DNA from: Hyperoodon ampullatus
Taxonomy: Eukaryota > Chordata > Mammalia > Artiodactyla > Ziphiidae
DNA length: 64,000 nt
Assembly (NCBI GenBank): GCA_949752795.1
Contig: OX457056.1
Coordinates: 89,984,942 to 90,048,941, forward strand
Direction: 5' to 3'
The stretch's first letter is position 1, and each line of letters begins with the position of its first letter. This document shows, piece by piece, positions 35,286 through 49,429 of the stretch. Under the pieces are notes generated by a model. That model saw only the letters and a program-made list of their open reading frames with translations. It was not told the DNA's origin and searched no databases. The position numbers and the translations under genes were made by a program.

Positions 35286-38200
35286 AAAAACAGCATTTGG
35301 TTCTGAAAAAGCATAATACAATCTGGCCTAGAAAGAAGTATATCTAAGGTTACTATGATTATCCCTGGTATTAGGATTGAAAGTAATTTTTATTTTATTC
35401 ATTGTATTTTACAAATGTTCTTACAGTGATCATGTCTTACTTTTATAATCAGAAAAAAAAAAAACTAACTTTTTTCATGAGTTCCCAATTCAGAGTAACG
35501 GTAAATAAATATAACCCTCCCCAAACTTGTTTCTGTAACTCTCTGTCTCCCTGCCACAAAAGTTAGTGGGATCAGCCTTGTGGTCTCCTGCCTGGTCACT
35601 GTCACCACCCCCCTGAACCACGTTCCTTGATGAGATGAACCTTGTTGTCTAACTAAAGGGAACCAGGAAATATGGAACATTTAACTCAGAAGCTGAAATG
35701 CAGAAAAGTTCAGACTGAACATTCCAGGCAGTAAGGTCCATGCCACTCATATGTCCTGTGTTCCCCAGCAGAGTAGCTGGCACTCAGGAGGTTCTTAATT
35801 AATGGGAAAAAGTCACCTCCATCTCAATGGAGCACAATATATTGCCATGAGGCAAAAGAAAAAATGCAATTGATGGATTATTTTCCAATGCTATCAAGGA
35901 ATCAGTTTCGATTTGCTGAACATTAAGTACTAGTCAGTTTGGTATGTTTCTTCTGATGTTAATTCGTGTGTAATCTTCACAATATCAACAATGAAAGTCT
36001 GGTTTTCCATTATATCCCATGATTTCTGGGTCAATACAAATGGCATCTATGGATTTCAACTTTTGTACAGTATGGGATTCAGTGCAGGACTGTACTCCTA
36101 TAGCTACAGACAGAGACTCCTAAAGGATATACAGGAAACCAGATATAAAATGAAAAACCAAAACATTAAAGATTTTACCGGTCAGTCTATACAATAACTT
36201 CTCTCTAGGGTAAAGGGAGAATTTTCAAGGAATAAATGTTTATCCTATTGTGAGACTGTTTCTGCATTATAGTAGAGAGTGCAGAAATTCCATCTGTCTG
36301 CATTTCAGCAGCTGCAATGCCTCAGAAGAATTATTGCATTCCCTACATTATGGCTCTGATGAGTCCTTGGGAAATGTAGCTGAAAGCTCAACATTAAATA
36401 GCTCCTAACATCTAGGTTTCATCTTTAAGAACCTATATATTTTACTCCAATAAAGCCATTCTTGTGCATGGTTATATCAAACCTGGATCAAATTTAAAAT
36501 ATGGCATTGCTTGCATTGTTTTCATTATCGATATCCTGTGTCTTTGCTGATTCATCAGAAACGGACTTCTTTTGTGTGGTTTCTCAGTTGGAGATGTGGC
36601 TGCCCATGGTTTTAGGACATTGAAAATTGTTTCTTTCTTCTTATTCTTTTTGTGCAAGTTCTTTGGACATTCATAGTTTCATTAATCAATACTATTTTTG
36701 TACAATCAGGATAGCTTTGTACATTCTCTTTGTTTGATTTCTTCCTAACCTGTACTCAGAATCTCCACTTTTATTTGTGAAAAACTGTTCAACTAGCAAA
36801 GTATTTCAGACATATCTCATTTACAATTTCCAAAGAGTCCCATAAAGTACACAGGTAAGAATTCTATCACAACTTCCTTGGGGTAAGTGATAGTTTACAA
36901 ATAGAGGAACTAGAGTATCATGTGGTTAAGACAGCATCTACCCAAAGCCATGGAGTTAGGAAAAGGTGAAAACCACCCCAGAATCGTGAGGTCTGGGCTC
37001 CGGGCCTAATCCTCCACACCATACCCACTCCCCATTTCTAGTACACAGCCAGTTGATGGGCGCTGAGTTCAAGGGTACCAGGTTCAGGTAAAAGTTCAAA
37101 CTTGCCTTTATTTTTCTCTCTAAACAAAGGATAAACGTCTGTCCTCAGGTGAACTGGACCAGATGAGATAACATGTTTGTGAGCTCTCAGTTTTTGGAGA
37201 ACACATTGAGAGAGCTCTTAAGTTTTTGGAGAGATTTTTCAACCATAATTCACTGTCTTATAACAATCATCTTCCAATAGCCTTTAGACTGAGCCCTTAA
37301 GATGACGAAGGGAGATTCCCTGAGGTGAAGTCATGCTATACAGTCTTGACACCATTTCCACTAACATCATCTATAACTCTAAGAGGTATATATTGGACTT
37401 TAAATCAATGGCAATGACTTTACAAGATTCTTTCATTGATTGAATAAATATTTACTAACTATGATGTGCTGGGCATTACTGTAGCAGTAATTACAGATAC
37501 AGCAGTAAAGAAAACAAAACTATTTCCCCACCTTCACGTAGCATGTATTCTATCGATCATCATCTGATAAAGATACTTTTACTAACTAAAGATGCTTTAC
37601 CACCAAAGTTACTTACATTTATACATGTGACAATTAATTAATATTAACACAATGACAGCAGTATACAAAGACTTATTGCCTAAGATACTGGTTTACATGT
37701 CCAAATGATGAGGACAATTATGAATCACCTGGACTTCTGAATTCCATGGATTCTGAAGAGTATACACCCCCGCGGATGATCAGCTCTTTTCAGTCTTGTT
37801 TCCGAAAACAGTCTGCTGAAATAACATCCATAGCCTGAAACAAACTTTAGATTTTCTGCAACTGCTTCCAGCCCTATCAGTTCTCTCTGTCTGTGTATTA
37901 TGGGCAGCATTTATATTGGCAAATGCTCTCATTACTCTGCTTGTTAACTTTTAGAGTCTTTTTCAGAAATTACTCACCCATCTCTGACTGCATAGTATCC
38001 TGACATTCACCGTGACTTTGAGTCCTTGTTTAAAGTCTAAAGCTCAAGTTCAACTCTATCTCTGAAGAGAAAGCCGAGCTGGCACACAGCTTTGTCCCCT
38101 GCACCCATACTGAGACCTTGTCAGCCCTTCATTCCACATGCTGCTCGAAATTAAGTTACTATAAACCACTATTGCTCTTACCTTTTACAAAGTTATTTGA

Positions 38201-38789
38201 CCATATGAAAAAGCATGAGTGTAATCTTATAGCAGCTGATGCAAGAATACTTCTTGGGAAGAGTGTTGTATCTCTCCATAATAGGTTGATAAGGCGATTG
38301 GGGTGAAAGATAAGAGGTGAGAGAGGAGAAAGGAAATCCAAGTGGACGGTCAATAATTAAACTTGGTCTTTACTCTGTCTTCGAAGTCATATGTACTTGA
38401 TGGCCCTTCCTTTTGTAGCACATTAAGATGTCTGGAGTAGGTATGGATGGATATCAAAAAGCTCTGTATGAAAAGAATGAGATCCCCCTGGAGAGAGAGA
38501 GGAAACTGTGCTGTTGAGCATTGTCTTGGGAGAGAGAGAAATTAAAAACTTGGTTGAGTCTCCCTGAGGGGCTGTATAGGGAAGACTCTTTGGAAAACAG
38601 AAGTATCTAAAGGGACATTTCAAGTTGTTGATGGGGGTATAATCACTTCCTCCATCTACCATAGGGAATCAGCAAAGATTATGTTGCTTTCTAATATTCT
38701 CACTCATTTATTTAATCAATTTGGCACTCTTCTAAGAGCTTGAATACAGAATAGATCCCTTGCTTTGTAGACATTATAGCCTATGGAGA

Positions 38790-40260
38790 CAAACAATATC
38801 AGTGGATATAATAAGAAGAAAATTATTATATATTAGGTCGGAAGGTAATAAGTGCTATAAAGACAAAAAAGAGTACAACAGACTAAGAGAGACAGGAGAT
38901 GTGGGGATGGGGTAGTACAGGTCCCCAGATTAATTAGGGCGCCAGGGCAGGTCTCATTGAACGTTGACATTTGAACAACAACTTCAAAGATGGAGGGAGT
39001 TAACCAAATCTCAGGGGAAGATTTCAGCCCAGAAGCAAAGACCCTCAGGCAGGAACATGGCTGGCAGGTATCAGGAACACCAAGGAGACCCATGTGGCTA
39101 AAGCAGAGAGAGTAAAAGGAGGAGAAGCTAAGGGATGAGGCAGAGACGAAGAGAGGGCCCAACCACAGAGGGCTGTGTAAGGCCTTTGTAGCTTAGACCA
39201 AAAAAAAAAAAAAAAAAGTCATTACAAGGTTTGAGTAAAGAGTAGCATGATCTGACTTATGTTTTCAAGGATCTCTCCCTGTTGTGTTGAAAATACTCCA
39301 GAGAGGCAAGGGACACAGTAGGGAATAACAGTTAGGAGCCTACTGGAGCAATCCAGGAAGAGATGATGCCGGCTTGGAGGTGGTAGCAGTGGAGGGGCTG
39401 AGACACAATTGGATACTGGATGTATTTTGAGGGTAGGGGCAGGAGGGTTTCCTGGCCCATTAGATGAAAGTTGTGGAAGGCGAGAGCCAATGATGGCTTC
39501 AAGTTTCCAGCCAGATGACAAGAACTGCCATCTGCTGAGATGAGGAAGGCTACTGGAAGAGAAAGACCAAGGGGAAAAAATCAGGAGTTATCATTTGGAC
39601 ACGCTGGGTCTGACATACACAAGAGACACCCAGCTGGAAATGCTGAGGAGACAACTGGGTACATAAGTTCAAAGTCCAGGAAAGAGGACAGGGCTACAAA
39701 TATAAATGTATGCGTCATCAGCAAATCGATTTAAAGCCGGTGTGCCTGGATGAGATCATGAGGGGAATGGCTAGTGAAGAGTAAGACTCAGTGAGATGGT
39801 GCAGAGAAGATGGATAAGGGCTGAACTATTAAACCCCATGTGTAACAGCTACAGGGAAGAGGAGAAGCCAGCAAAGAGGCTGAGGAGTGGCCCCGGTGGT
39901 AGAAGGAAACCCAGCAGGTGAGTATGTTATCCTGGAAGCTAAGGAAAGGAAAGTGTATGAAAGAGGAGGAAGTGATCGGCTGTGCCAGAAGCTATTGCTA
40001 AGTCAGGTAAGATGAAACTGAGAAATGGGGATGCGGATAAGAGCAGTTTCAATGGAGCAGTGAGGACAAAAGTCTGATGGAGTATGTTTAACAGAGGATA
40101 AGAGAGGAAGTAGCTCAGAACGGAAGGACAAATCCTTTGCTGCAGAAGAGAATAGATAAATGGGCCAGTAGATTACAAGGGAAGTGGGGCAAAAAGAAAT
40201 GCAGTTTTTAATGCTTTGTGTGAGTACGTTCTTTGGAGAGAGCATGGAGTGGTATTAAGT
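38790..40260 (+). repeat. Ancient interspersed repeat, family not named
   Basis: The sequence contains blocks widespread in mammalian genomes: aagaccctcaggcaggaaca, ggctgtgtaaggcctttgta, gtagcatgatctgacttatg and gagcaatccaggaagagatg. I recognise the type but cannot assign a family name with certainty. An A18 run interrupts it at about 39200. Edges are approximate. Confidence 0.45.
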
Positions 40261-40599
40261 TCTGCCTATAGGTTGGCTCAGATCAAATAAATGATGACCA
40301 CTTTTGAAGATACAGGAGCTCGGGGATGGAGGATCATCGATGTGAGGAATATAGCTATAATCTAAAAATGAAGCCTGTCTTATATCTGCCTGTCCCTTTA
40401 ATCCCATCACTACAGTGTGACTTCCTCAGAAGTTATCTGTCTTCTAAGGTGAGAAATCCTTCTCATTCTCTTCTTCATCTGTTAAACATGGGAGGCGAGG
40501 GGCACCCATGCTAGTCCCTCCTAACAGTACCATCAGAACATGAACAAACAAACCCGTTACTTTACGACTCACATCATTTATATTAGCAGGAGATAAGTA

Positions 40600-40735
40600 T
40601 TTGTTTGCTTATACCCTCTCCCTTCTAGAACATATGCTCCTTAAGAGAAGGAACTTTATCAGATTTTCTCCCTGTTGTGTCCTGTCCTGAGTCTGGCGTG
40701 GAATTAAATATTTGTTAAATGAATAAATGAAGACT
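40600..40735 (+). repeat. L2 3' end
   Basis: Plus-oriented L2 terminus: tctagaacatatgctcctta, agaaggaactttatcag and aatatttgttaaatgaataa. Confidence 0.8.
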
Positions 40736-43029
40736 GAGAATAGAAGGTGCCCAGCAGGACCACAGGATCACTCCTATTTCTTGGTCCTACATGTTCAAAG
40801 GCAATAAATACCTTACAATTTTATTATTTGAATTGCCAGAGGAATAAACTGCAGGTGAAATATGATAATCGCTCTCTGTTATAGCAGGATACTCACTCAA
40901 ACCCCCAGACAAGTCTGGCTTCTCAGTGGCATCTGCTCATATGTTAGGACAATGAGTATCAAAGACCCTTCTACCTAAAATAATCTTCCCCACTGACCTG
41001 TGATGATGTGTCTAACACTTTTCCCAACACCTACACCCACGTTACCCATTCCTTGGGGGTAAAATGGTGGTTTTTAGATGAACTCTAGGATACCAAGGAA
41101 AGGGACTTTGGGGCCACATCATGGGTTAAGGGGGTGTCTTGAGTCCCCTAATCCACTTCAACCAGAGAGCTCTACCATCGCCTGCTTTATACATTTGAGT
41201 GCGTGTACAATTTCCTTTGAAAATGGGTCTCTGCTACCAAAAACAAGTTTGAAAACCCCTTCACCCTTAAGATTTTAAGTGTTCAGTTCAAGTCTGACAG
41301 AGCTTTTAATTCATTTTCTTGGCAATGAATACTTAGCTCTGAATTTAATTATAGAATGTTTAGATTTTCATTATATTTAGACTTGAAAGAATGGGACGCC
41401 AGAGGAGTAACTTCCTAAGAGGGGCGGGCATAGCACAGAGGAGTTTATGAAAGGTCTGAAACAAGAGAAATAAGCATGAGAGGTGAGACCTGGAGCCACA
41501 ATGAACTGAGGACAGCGCTGTGTGAAAACGCAGTGGACGTGGGTCTAATACTATGAGGTAAGAAATGCCACATCACCTTATTTTTCTAAATCAAGTTAAT
41601 TCACTTAATCAAATTAATTCAATTAATCCCCACTCAAAAAGGTGAAAAGAAATATTCTTCAGGCATGTTTGGGGGGGAGGGGGCCTCTCCCTCCTTAGGG
41701 AGGTACAAGGATCCAAGGGAAGAACTGCGGAAGGCGCTTAGCTTTCAATTCTTCAGAGAATGGGTGGGGTGAGGGACTCACGGTTCTAAGCTCTTGGGGT
41801 TTATGGTAGACAGAACGCTCCATCACGTCTGTGCCACAGCAGGGTCATGACAGGGCCATGGTCCCCAACATCAGCTTTCCCGGCTGCCCCACACAGCCAT
41901 GCCTCTCTGAGACCCTGCCTCTTCCCCCAAGCAAGTACTAACCAGTCCCTGCTACGTAAGGGACATGCCAAAGCCCAGTCCCCTTCCAAGCCTTGGGAGA
42001 TGTCTCCTCCATCCTCTGTGTCCACCTCTATCCCTCCCCCATGCCACCCCACTCTGGGTGATCACATAATCTCTGCTCAGTCATTTTCTCCTCAAGGCTG
42101 GTCCCCCTTTTCTGAGAATGCACAGATGACACCACACATCCTTTATGTTTCCTTAATAAATTGCTCTATTACACAGATTCTTCATTCATTGCAGAGAATG
42201 CAAATGACTCTATTAGCAACTTTCAACATTTTTTACCAAGGTAGTATATGGTAGGAGGTCAGTAATCCCTGTTGCATAAATGCACTTAAAGAGCTCTTAA
42301 TTTAGATATTCTAAAAATAGAAGTGCCACATGATTTCCTCTTTTATGATCTGGGGTGACCGTCTTGCTGTGAAGACAAGGTAAAACCGGTCCCCTCACTA
42401 CAGTCCAACTCTTTAGTTCCAAGTCCCTCAGTGCCTATTATATAATATGTTTTTCTTAGTGAGGAACGATCTCTGTCAAACCAATGTTCAAAGCAAGTTC
42501 AAAACAACTTCCCCAATTAAATATCCTTAAGACTAAGGTACTCCTTGACTCATTTTTTTCCGCTCTGAAATAAAGCCATGCTTTGATTCAATGGAAACAT
42601 TGCCAGCTGGCCTTCAGCTTAAATTTCTGAAAATAAGAGCTAAGTATACTTATCGCCTGTCTGACAGCATGAAGGAAGATCTATCATTCTATAGAAAAAT
42701 CAATCATTGTAAAATTATCTAAAAATCATTAGCAGGAAACGAGAATAGATTTGTCACTGGTGGCACTCTGATAGGAGAGGAATGGAAATAGAGTTTAGAA
42801 AGCAGTTCATGTCATCATTCAACATCTCAGGTAAAATCACAGTATAAAATAGAGTTAGATAAAACTTGCCCAGTAGATTTAAAATCTAATTAGCCAGGGG
42901 AGAAAGTAAAGAAAGAGCAGAGTAAAAAGCAGGAAGTCAAGCTTTATGATCAGGGACTGGCAGAAATAGACCGCCAAGCAGAAGTCTAAAGAAACTTTTT
43001 AAAAAGGAATCTTTATTCATTCAATAGCC

Positions 43030-43056
<27 letters not shown>
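43030..43056 (+). repeat. (GA)n microsatellite
   Basis: About 13 uninterrupted GA dinucleotides. Confidence 0.97.
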
Positions 43057-43060
<4 letters not shown>

Positions 43061-43306
43061 AAATTTTTAAAAATAAGAAAAACAACTTCCAAATAGGGAT
43101 TGTCTAATTAAAAGAATATACTAGTTTACTACCTCAAGTTTTAGTGTCTAAAAGACTTAAATAGGATTCTGAACCAATTTTGTCAAAAATCATTGGTAGG
43201 TAAGATATACACCAGGACTCTGTCATTTATCATTTCCTGCAAGTAAGTGCAATAACGTAACTTCAAGTTGCTAAAGAATATAAGCAAGTTAGAAACTACA
43301 TATTTA

Positions 43307-45111
43307 GGACTTCCCCGGTGGCACAGTGGTTAAGAATCCACCTGCCAATGTACACTGGAGAAAGGACAGCCTCTACAATAAGTGGTTCTGGGAAAACTGG
43401 ACAGGTACGTGTAAAAGTATGAGATTAGAACACTCCCTAACACCATACACAAAAATAAGCTCAAAATGGATTAAAGACCTAAATGTAAGGCCAGAAACTA
43501 TCAAACTCTTAGAGGAAAACATAGGCAGAACACTCTATGACATAAATCACAGCAAGATCCTTTTGGACCCACCTCCTAGAGAAATGGAAATAAAAACAAA
43601 AATAAACAAATGGGACCTAATGAAACTTCAAAGCTTTTGCACAGCAAAGGAAACCATAAACAAGACCAAAAGACAACCCTCAGAATGGGAGAAAATATTT
43701 ACAAATGAAGCAACTGACAAAGGATTAATCTCCAAAATTTACAAGCAGCTCATGCAGCTCAATAACAAAAAACAAACAACCCAATCGAAATGGGCAGAAG
43801 ACCTAAATAGACATTTCTCCAAAGAAGATATACAGATTGCCAACAAACATATGAAAGAATGCTCAACATCATTAATCATTAGAGAAATGCAAATCAAAAC
43901 CACAATGAGATATCATCTCACACCGGTCAGAATGGCCATCATCAAAAAATCTAGAAATAATAAATGCTGGAGAGGGTGTGGAGAAAAGGGAACACTCTTG
44001 CACTGCTGGTGGGAATGTGAATTGGTACAGCCACTATGGAGAACAGTATGGAGGTTCCTTAAAAAACTACAAATAGAACTACCATATGACCCAGCAATCC
44101 CACTACTGGGTATATACCCTGAGAAAACCATAATTGAGAAAGAGACATGTACCACAATGTTCATCACAGCTCTATTTACAATAGCCAGGTGATGGAAACA
44201 ACTTAAGTGTCCATCATCGGATGAATGGATAAAGAAGATGTAGCACATATATACAATGGACTATTACTCAGCCATAAAAAGAAACAAAATTGAGTTATTT
44301 GTAATGAGGTGGATGGACCTAGAGTCTGTCATACAGAGTGAAGTAAGTCAGAAAGAGAAAGACAAATACCATATGCTAACACATATATACGGAATCCAGG
44401 GGAAAAAAATGTCATGAAGAACCTAGGGGTAAGACAGGAATAAAGACACAGACCTACTAGAGAATGGACTTGAGGATATGGGGAGGGGGAAGGGTAAGCT
44501 GGGACAAAGTGAGAGAGTGGCATGGACATATATACACTACCAAACGTAAAATAGGTAGCTAGTGGGAAGCAGCCGCATAGCACAGGGAGATCAACTCGGC
44601 GCTTTGTGACCACCTAGAGGGGTGGGATAGGTAGGGTGGGAGGGAGGGAGATGCAAGAGGGAAGAGATATGGGAACATATGTATATGTATAACTGATTCA
44701 CTTTGTTATAAAGCAGAAACTAACACACAATTGTAAAGCAATTATACTGCAATAAAGATGTAAAAAAAGAAAAAAGAAAAGAATCCGCCTGCCAATGCAG
44801 GGGACATGGGTTCAAGCCCTGGTCCGGGAAGATCCCACATGCTGCGGAGCAAATAAGCCCGTGCGCCACAACTACTGAGCCTGCGCTCTAGAGCCTGCGA
44901 GCCACAACTACTGAAGCCCACATGCCTGGAGCCCGTGCTCTGTAACAAGAGAAGCCACCACAATGGGAAGCCTGCTACCGCAATGAAGAGTAGCCCATCT
45001 CTACAACTAGAGAAAGCCCACACGTAGCAACGGAGACCCAACGCAGCCAAAAATAAATAAATAAAACAAATAAATTTTTTAAAAAAAGAAGCCAATTCTT
45101 AAAAAAAAAAA
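43307..45111 (+). repeat. CHR-1 SINE (long form) split by an L1
   Basis: The SINE head lies at 43307-43350 and the body and tail at about 44779-45111. The outer target duplication agaaactacat(a/g)ttta lies at 43291-43306 and 45112-45127. The interruption is the L1 at 43351-44778. Confidence 0.95.
43351..44778 (+). mobile_element. 5'-truncated L1 nested in CHR-1 SINE
   Basis: A 1.43 kb L1 tail beginning in the ORF2 C-terminal region ([19 protein letters not shown]) and ending in an A-rich tail. It is flanked by a 19-base duplication of SINE sequence, aagaatcc(a/g)cctgccaatg, at 43332-43350 and 44779-44797. ORF2 is open for about 280 codons, to a stop at about 44190. The insertion point (gtt/aagaat) resembles the L1 endonuclease target TT/AAAA. 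Confidence 0.96.
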
Positions 45112-45884
45112 AGAAACTACATGTTTATAGTTGACCCTCTTGTCAGGGATTATTATCAGGCAGGCAGAGATTTCTAAATTCAGGGGTTGTTTTTTGTGGG
45201 GGAGGGAGGAGTGCTACTTTCTGAACTTGCTTTAGGAAATAAAACCTTTATTTTATAAACAAAGTAATTCTCACTTAGTGGTACTTAAAATACTTCTGAG
45301 ATTTTCTCCAAACATGAGGCTGTCTCAAATGATATTTTGTGATTATTCATTATGAATCATAAAATGATAATGATGGTATATTATACACACAACCCTTGGC
45401 AGATTTCAGACAGCTGTTGAATGTTTTCTATAAAACAGTTAATGCATGCATACAAACGTATGAGAAATAAAGTGATATATATGATTTGGAAAGAAAATAA
45501 CAGTCTCTTGCATGCATATGGTAGTATCTAAAAAGTTATACATGTTAACTTTTTTTAGATCTTTATTAAATGTATAACACAGTCAAGACATCTATGGAAA
45601 GACTTAGAAGAAAGATGAACAAAGAAAAATAATCCGTTTTGAAGAGTGATTCCATGGTATTTTTCTTATTTGTTGGGCTACACAAATTGGACTGATGTCA
45701 TTATACAAGTTAACAGTTCATGAATTTCATTTTCAACTCAAACCAGATTTATTTTTAATTACAGTTTCTTTTATTTTTGTCTATTTTATGTATTGATAAT
45801 CTAAAAGCTAGAACTAATTGTCTATGACTTCGCAATACTGTGTAGCCTGAGACCCAAAAATACAGTAAACATATGTATTTAGAA

Positions 45885-46376
45885 TTTACTGTGAAAAGAA
45901 CTTTGAAAAAATACCTTTCAAGAACAGACTGAGACAGGCTGGGTCCTGGGACCCTTTGGTGCAGTGCTGGCACCTGGACAAATGTCTCCTCCAGCAACAA
46001 ATTACAAAGAAACTATAAGGGACTAAAAATAGCCGCATGCATGTGCAACTGGGGCAAATTATGGACCACAGGATAGAAAAAGACCACAAACCCAACTGCC
46101 ACTTCTGAAGAGCTGGGAGCAAAAACAGGGTGTTGAGAGCAAAAGCAGGGTACTGCTCATGATCCCTGCACAGAGCACCACCAAAGGGGTGGGCAGACCA
46201 CCTAAGCCTCCCCCTCTGGTCACCCACTGATCTGCCCCTATCCCCACTTCAGGGAGCGAGCAAGGGAACCTGTTACAGGAGCCCCAGTAAAGACTTGCCT
46301 GCATTTCTTGTCTGGCCTCTTATCAATTTCTATTGATTAAGGAAGGCCAAGAACCCTGGTTGGTAACAAGATTACA
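45885..46376 (+). mobile_element. Possible solo retroviral LTR
   Basis: A sequence with LTR character: gccccagtaaagacttgcct could carry an agtaaa polyadenylation signal, followed by a short pyrimidine-rich tail and ggtaaca. No flanking viral coding sequence is seen and the edges are uncertain. Confidence 0.4.
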
Positions 46377-46939
46377 GTTCTACCCTAATGTCTAAAAATT
46401 CACTTCCAATTCCATGAAGACTGTACTACATCACTTTCCCACTTACTCTCTATTGTTAATTACTGTAAAAGAATATTCCAATGCATTACCATTCCTAAAA
46501 ATTCACTGATCTTCAGGATACTGTAGGATCTCACCTATCTTCCAGATCAGATTGCCAGCAGCTGGACGCCAAGATTCTGAAGCCCCAGGTTGGAGCTCTG
46601 CCCAAGACCCCCTCTACTTTCCATCATCTTAACTGATGACAACAAACCCCATTCACTTGCCCCCATGCAGTAGGCCATGGAGACAGCACACGTGCCATTG
46701 CTTGAGTCAAGGCAGAGTCGGGAAAACCTAGATACTTCCAGCTACCTAACCCTTCAAGCTTAAACCACCCCCAAATAATCAAGTGACTTCAATTCTAAAT
46801 GCTATTATGATTAAAAGAAAATGGCAAGAAAATTAATTCATAAACACTCATCCTAATATCCATACTGATATTGACTGGGTCTACAGACAAGAAAAGCAAT
46901 TATTCACAATGATGACCCTGAGATAACAAAATAAAAGTC

Positions 46940-47110
46940 ATTTTGTAGAAAAAGTACAGACTTGGATTTAACTTAAGGTATCTGTGCCACTTTGAGCAAG
47001 TTATTTAACCTTTCGGGGCTTCAGTTTCCTTATCTGAATTCCACCTGCTTTGGAATTGTCTTTGAGTATATATTAATCAGTAATGGATGTAAAGCACCTG
47101 GCACCAAATC
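46940..47110 (+). repeat. MIR element
   Basis: Plus-oriented MIR: tgtgccactttgagcaagtt, taacctttcggggcttcagt, then gtaaagcacctggcacc. Confidence 0.82.
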
Positions 47111-48764
47111 ACATAAAGCCCACTATGTTGTGTTTACTAAGACTGGTAAGTGTATAATTCACTTCTGAAAGATGGCCATCACAAAGTGCTTTAAAATGTC
47201 TTTTGCTTAAAGCATTATCCTGCAAATAACTAGAGTGTCCTATTCTCCAACCTTGTAGATATAGCACTGCCCACTTAGACCTGGAAGTGAGGGCAACTGG
47301 ATTCTTCATAACAACCAAGACAACTGGAAAAGAACATAGTCTGACGAGATCAACACACATGGGAATCAATATAACAACGTCTAGGGAAAGAATTCCTAAC
47401 GTTTCTTTGGCTCATAGACAAAAAACGAAGTCAGTTGCTCCAGGCAAGTTGACTTTTACTGTTGAATCGTTTGTGTCCTGTTAAATGATTTGCATGCTGG
47501 TAGAACAGAGAGGTCCCTGAATTCTCTCTCCCATGCTTCCTCCACTTTTCTACTCTGCGTGCCCTCCACAACACAGCTACATAAAATCTCTCCTAGTATC
47601 CCTGGTTACCAGTATTATATATAACAAAGCCACACAGACTAAACCTGACATGGAAAAATCAGCCTTGCCTAAAACTAAATATAAGCGCAATTTAATTAAC
47701 TTGCATTCCAGAGTCATAGCTGCCAACTTACCAAGACTAGAAGACTGGGTACACAGTACCCAAGGGCTCAGAGGGAGGGGGAAAAAAATACTAAATTTTT
47801 CTCCAAAATCTTCACAGGATTCACATGTTCCTTCGTACCTGTAAACAGGAATAATGTCCCCTGTATACAAGATATGTGATCCAATCGGGGGGCAAAAGGA
47901 GCCAACGCAGGAGGAGAAGATAGGTTAAGAGAGGCCGGAATTTCAGGAGAGACATACAGGAACTAGAAATGAATGGCAAGTAATCTGGCAACAAGGTCAG
48001 CCCTGAGTCAAGTAGGGAAAGGTTTACTTTACCCCTGAAAGGAGGAAAGACATTGCTGCAGATAAAACCATGTGCCTGCCACTATAAACTCTCAATACTG
48101 CAATTTGAGCTGTGATGTAGTCTCATCTAAAAATACTCTACTGATCAACCTTCTGTGCTTAAGTTAATCCTGGGAAACTTTATAACATGAGGGTCACCCA
48201 GTGGTGCATGGGTCAGGGGACTGAGCTCAGCATGGGGGTGATGCCCCTGGGTAAAGGTCCATTTTCTTCCATTTGCCAAAAGGATAAGTAACATGCAGTT
48301 TCCAAGCAGGAGCACAAGATGGCAGCCATACTCAGCACACAGACCCTGTGCAGTGCCACAGGAGAGAACTCAACTTGAGACACTCACCACCTGACAGGTT
48401 GTGGAAATTCACAGGGAATTCCAGCTGGGAGGCTTCTCTTTTCTAAAGGGCATCCTTTGCTTGCGTCTGTAACTGGGTAAATTTGAAATCATGAAATCGC
48501 ACTTCTGCCAATTATTACTACAGAGAAATAAAAAGTCTTTCCCAATTGATGCCTACTCATATCTTTGGCACATTTTTCTATTGGTTTTCTTCCTTGTTGA
48601 TTTATTGAAACTCCACTTGTTTCAATTATTTTTCTCCAGGCCATCACTTATTTGTCTTTTAAGTTAATAGTCTCTGCAGCTATAGAAAATTTTACATATA
48701 CGTGAGGTCAACTGTATCAGTCTTTATGGTTTATGTCTTTATAAACCGTATCTATATGTGTCGT

Positions 48765-48865
48765 AGAAAAGAAACTATAGGAGGGCAGAGATTTTGTCTG
48801 TTTTGTTTCCTGCTACAGCCACAGGATATATGATGGACATAGAGCATGGGCTAAATAAACTTTGC
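48765..48865 (+). repeat. L2 3' end fragment
   Basis: The pattern gagggcagagattttgtctg, tacagccacaggatatatga and gggctaaataaactttg follows the L2 terminus. Confidence 0.65.
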
Positions 48866-49217
48866 ATTCAACCCAGAACCTTTCTAGAGCAGATGGAAAA
48901 TATCATGGACAAAATTAAGACACATATTCTGGCCAAGACACAGCAAAAATAGGCCACAGAGATAGGTAAATCAAGTCAGGTTTCCTAATAGTCAAAACTG
49001 ATTCTGCCATGGCCATAGGGGAAAGGCTACAGATTGACTGACTGACTGATTTTTGTTAAAGTAAGAAAGCTTCTTATATTGCTGAAATGACCAAAATATG
49101 AAATACACAGCCTGATCTGTATTTAATGGAATAGAATAAAAGAACTCTTGAGATGCTTTCCAGGTTTAAGTTTCAGCGAAATGCCAAAGGGAAGAAATTT
49201 CAAGCCAGTCCCTTTCT

Positions 49218-49429
49218 TTTTTTTTTTTTTTTTTTTTGCGGTACGCGGGCCTCTCACTGTTGTGGACTCTCCCGTTGCGGAGCACAGGCTCCGGACGCGC
49301 AGGCTCAGCGGCCATGGCTCACGGTCCCAGCCGCTCCGCGGCATGTGGGATCTTCCCAGACCGGGGCACGAACCCGTGTTCCCTGCATCGGCAGGCGGAC
49401 TCTCAACCACTGCGCCACCAGGGAAGCCC
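49218..49429 (-). repeat. CHR-type tRNA-Glu SINE (short form)
   Basis: Inverted copy with an uninterrupted T tail. The perfect 13-base duplication ccagtccctttct lies at 49205-49217 and 49430-49442. Confidence 0.96.

Noticed and set aside
36472..36657. Possible upstream CORIN exon in a 61-codon minus-strand frame
   Set aside because: The translation is Lys-rich and contains no Frizzled cysteine pattern or transmembrane segment.
43326..44192. 288-codon open frame as a possible gene
   Set aside because: It runs from the SINE head across the insertion junction into L1 ORF2; the L1 target duplication shows it is an insertion.
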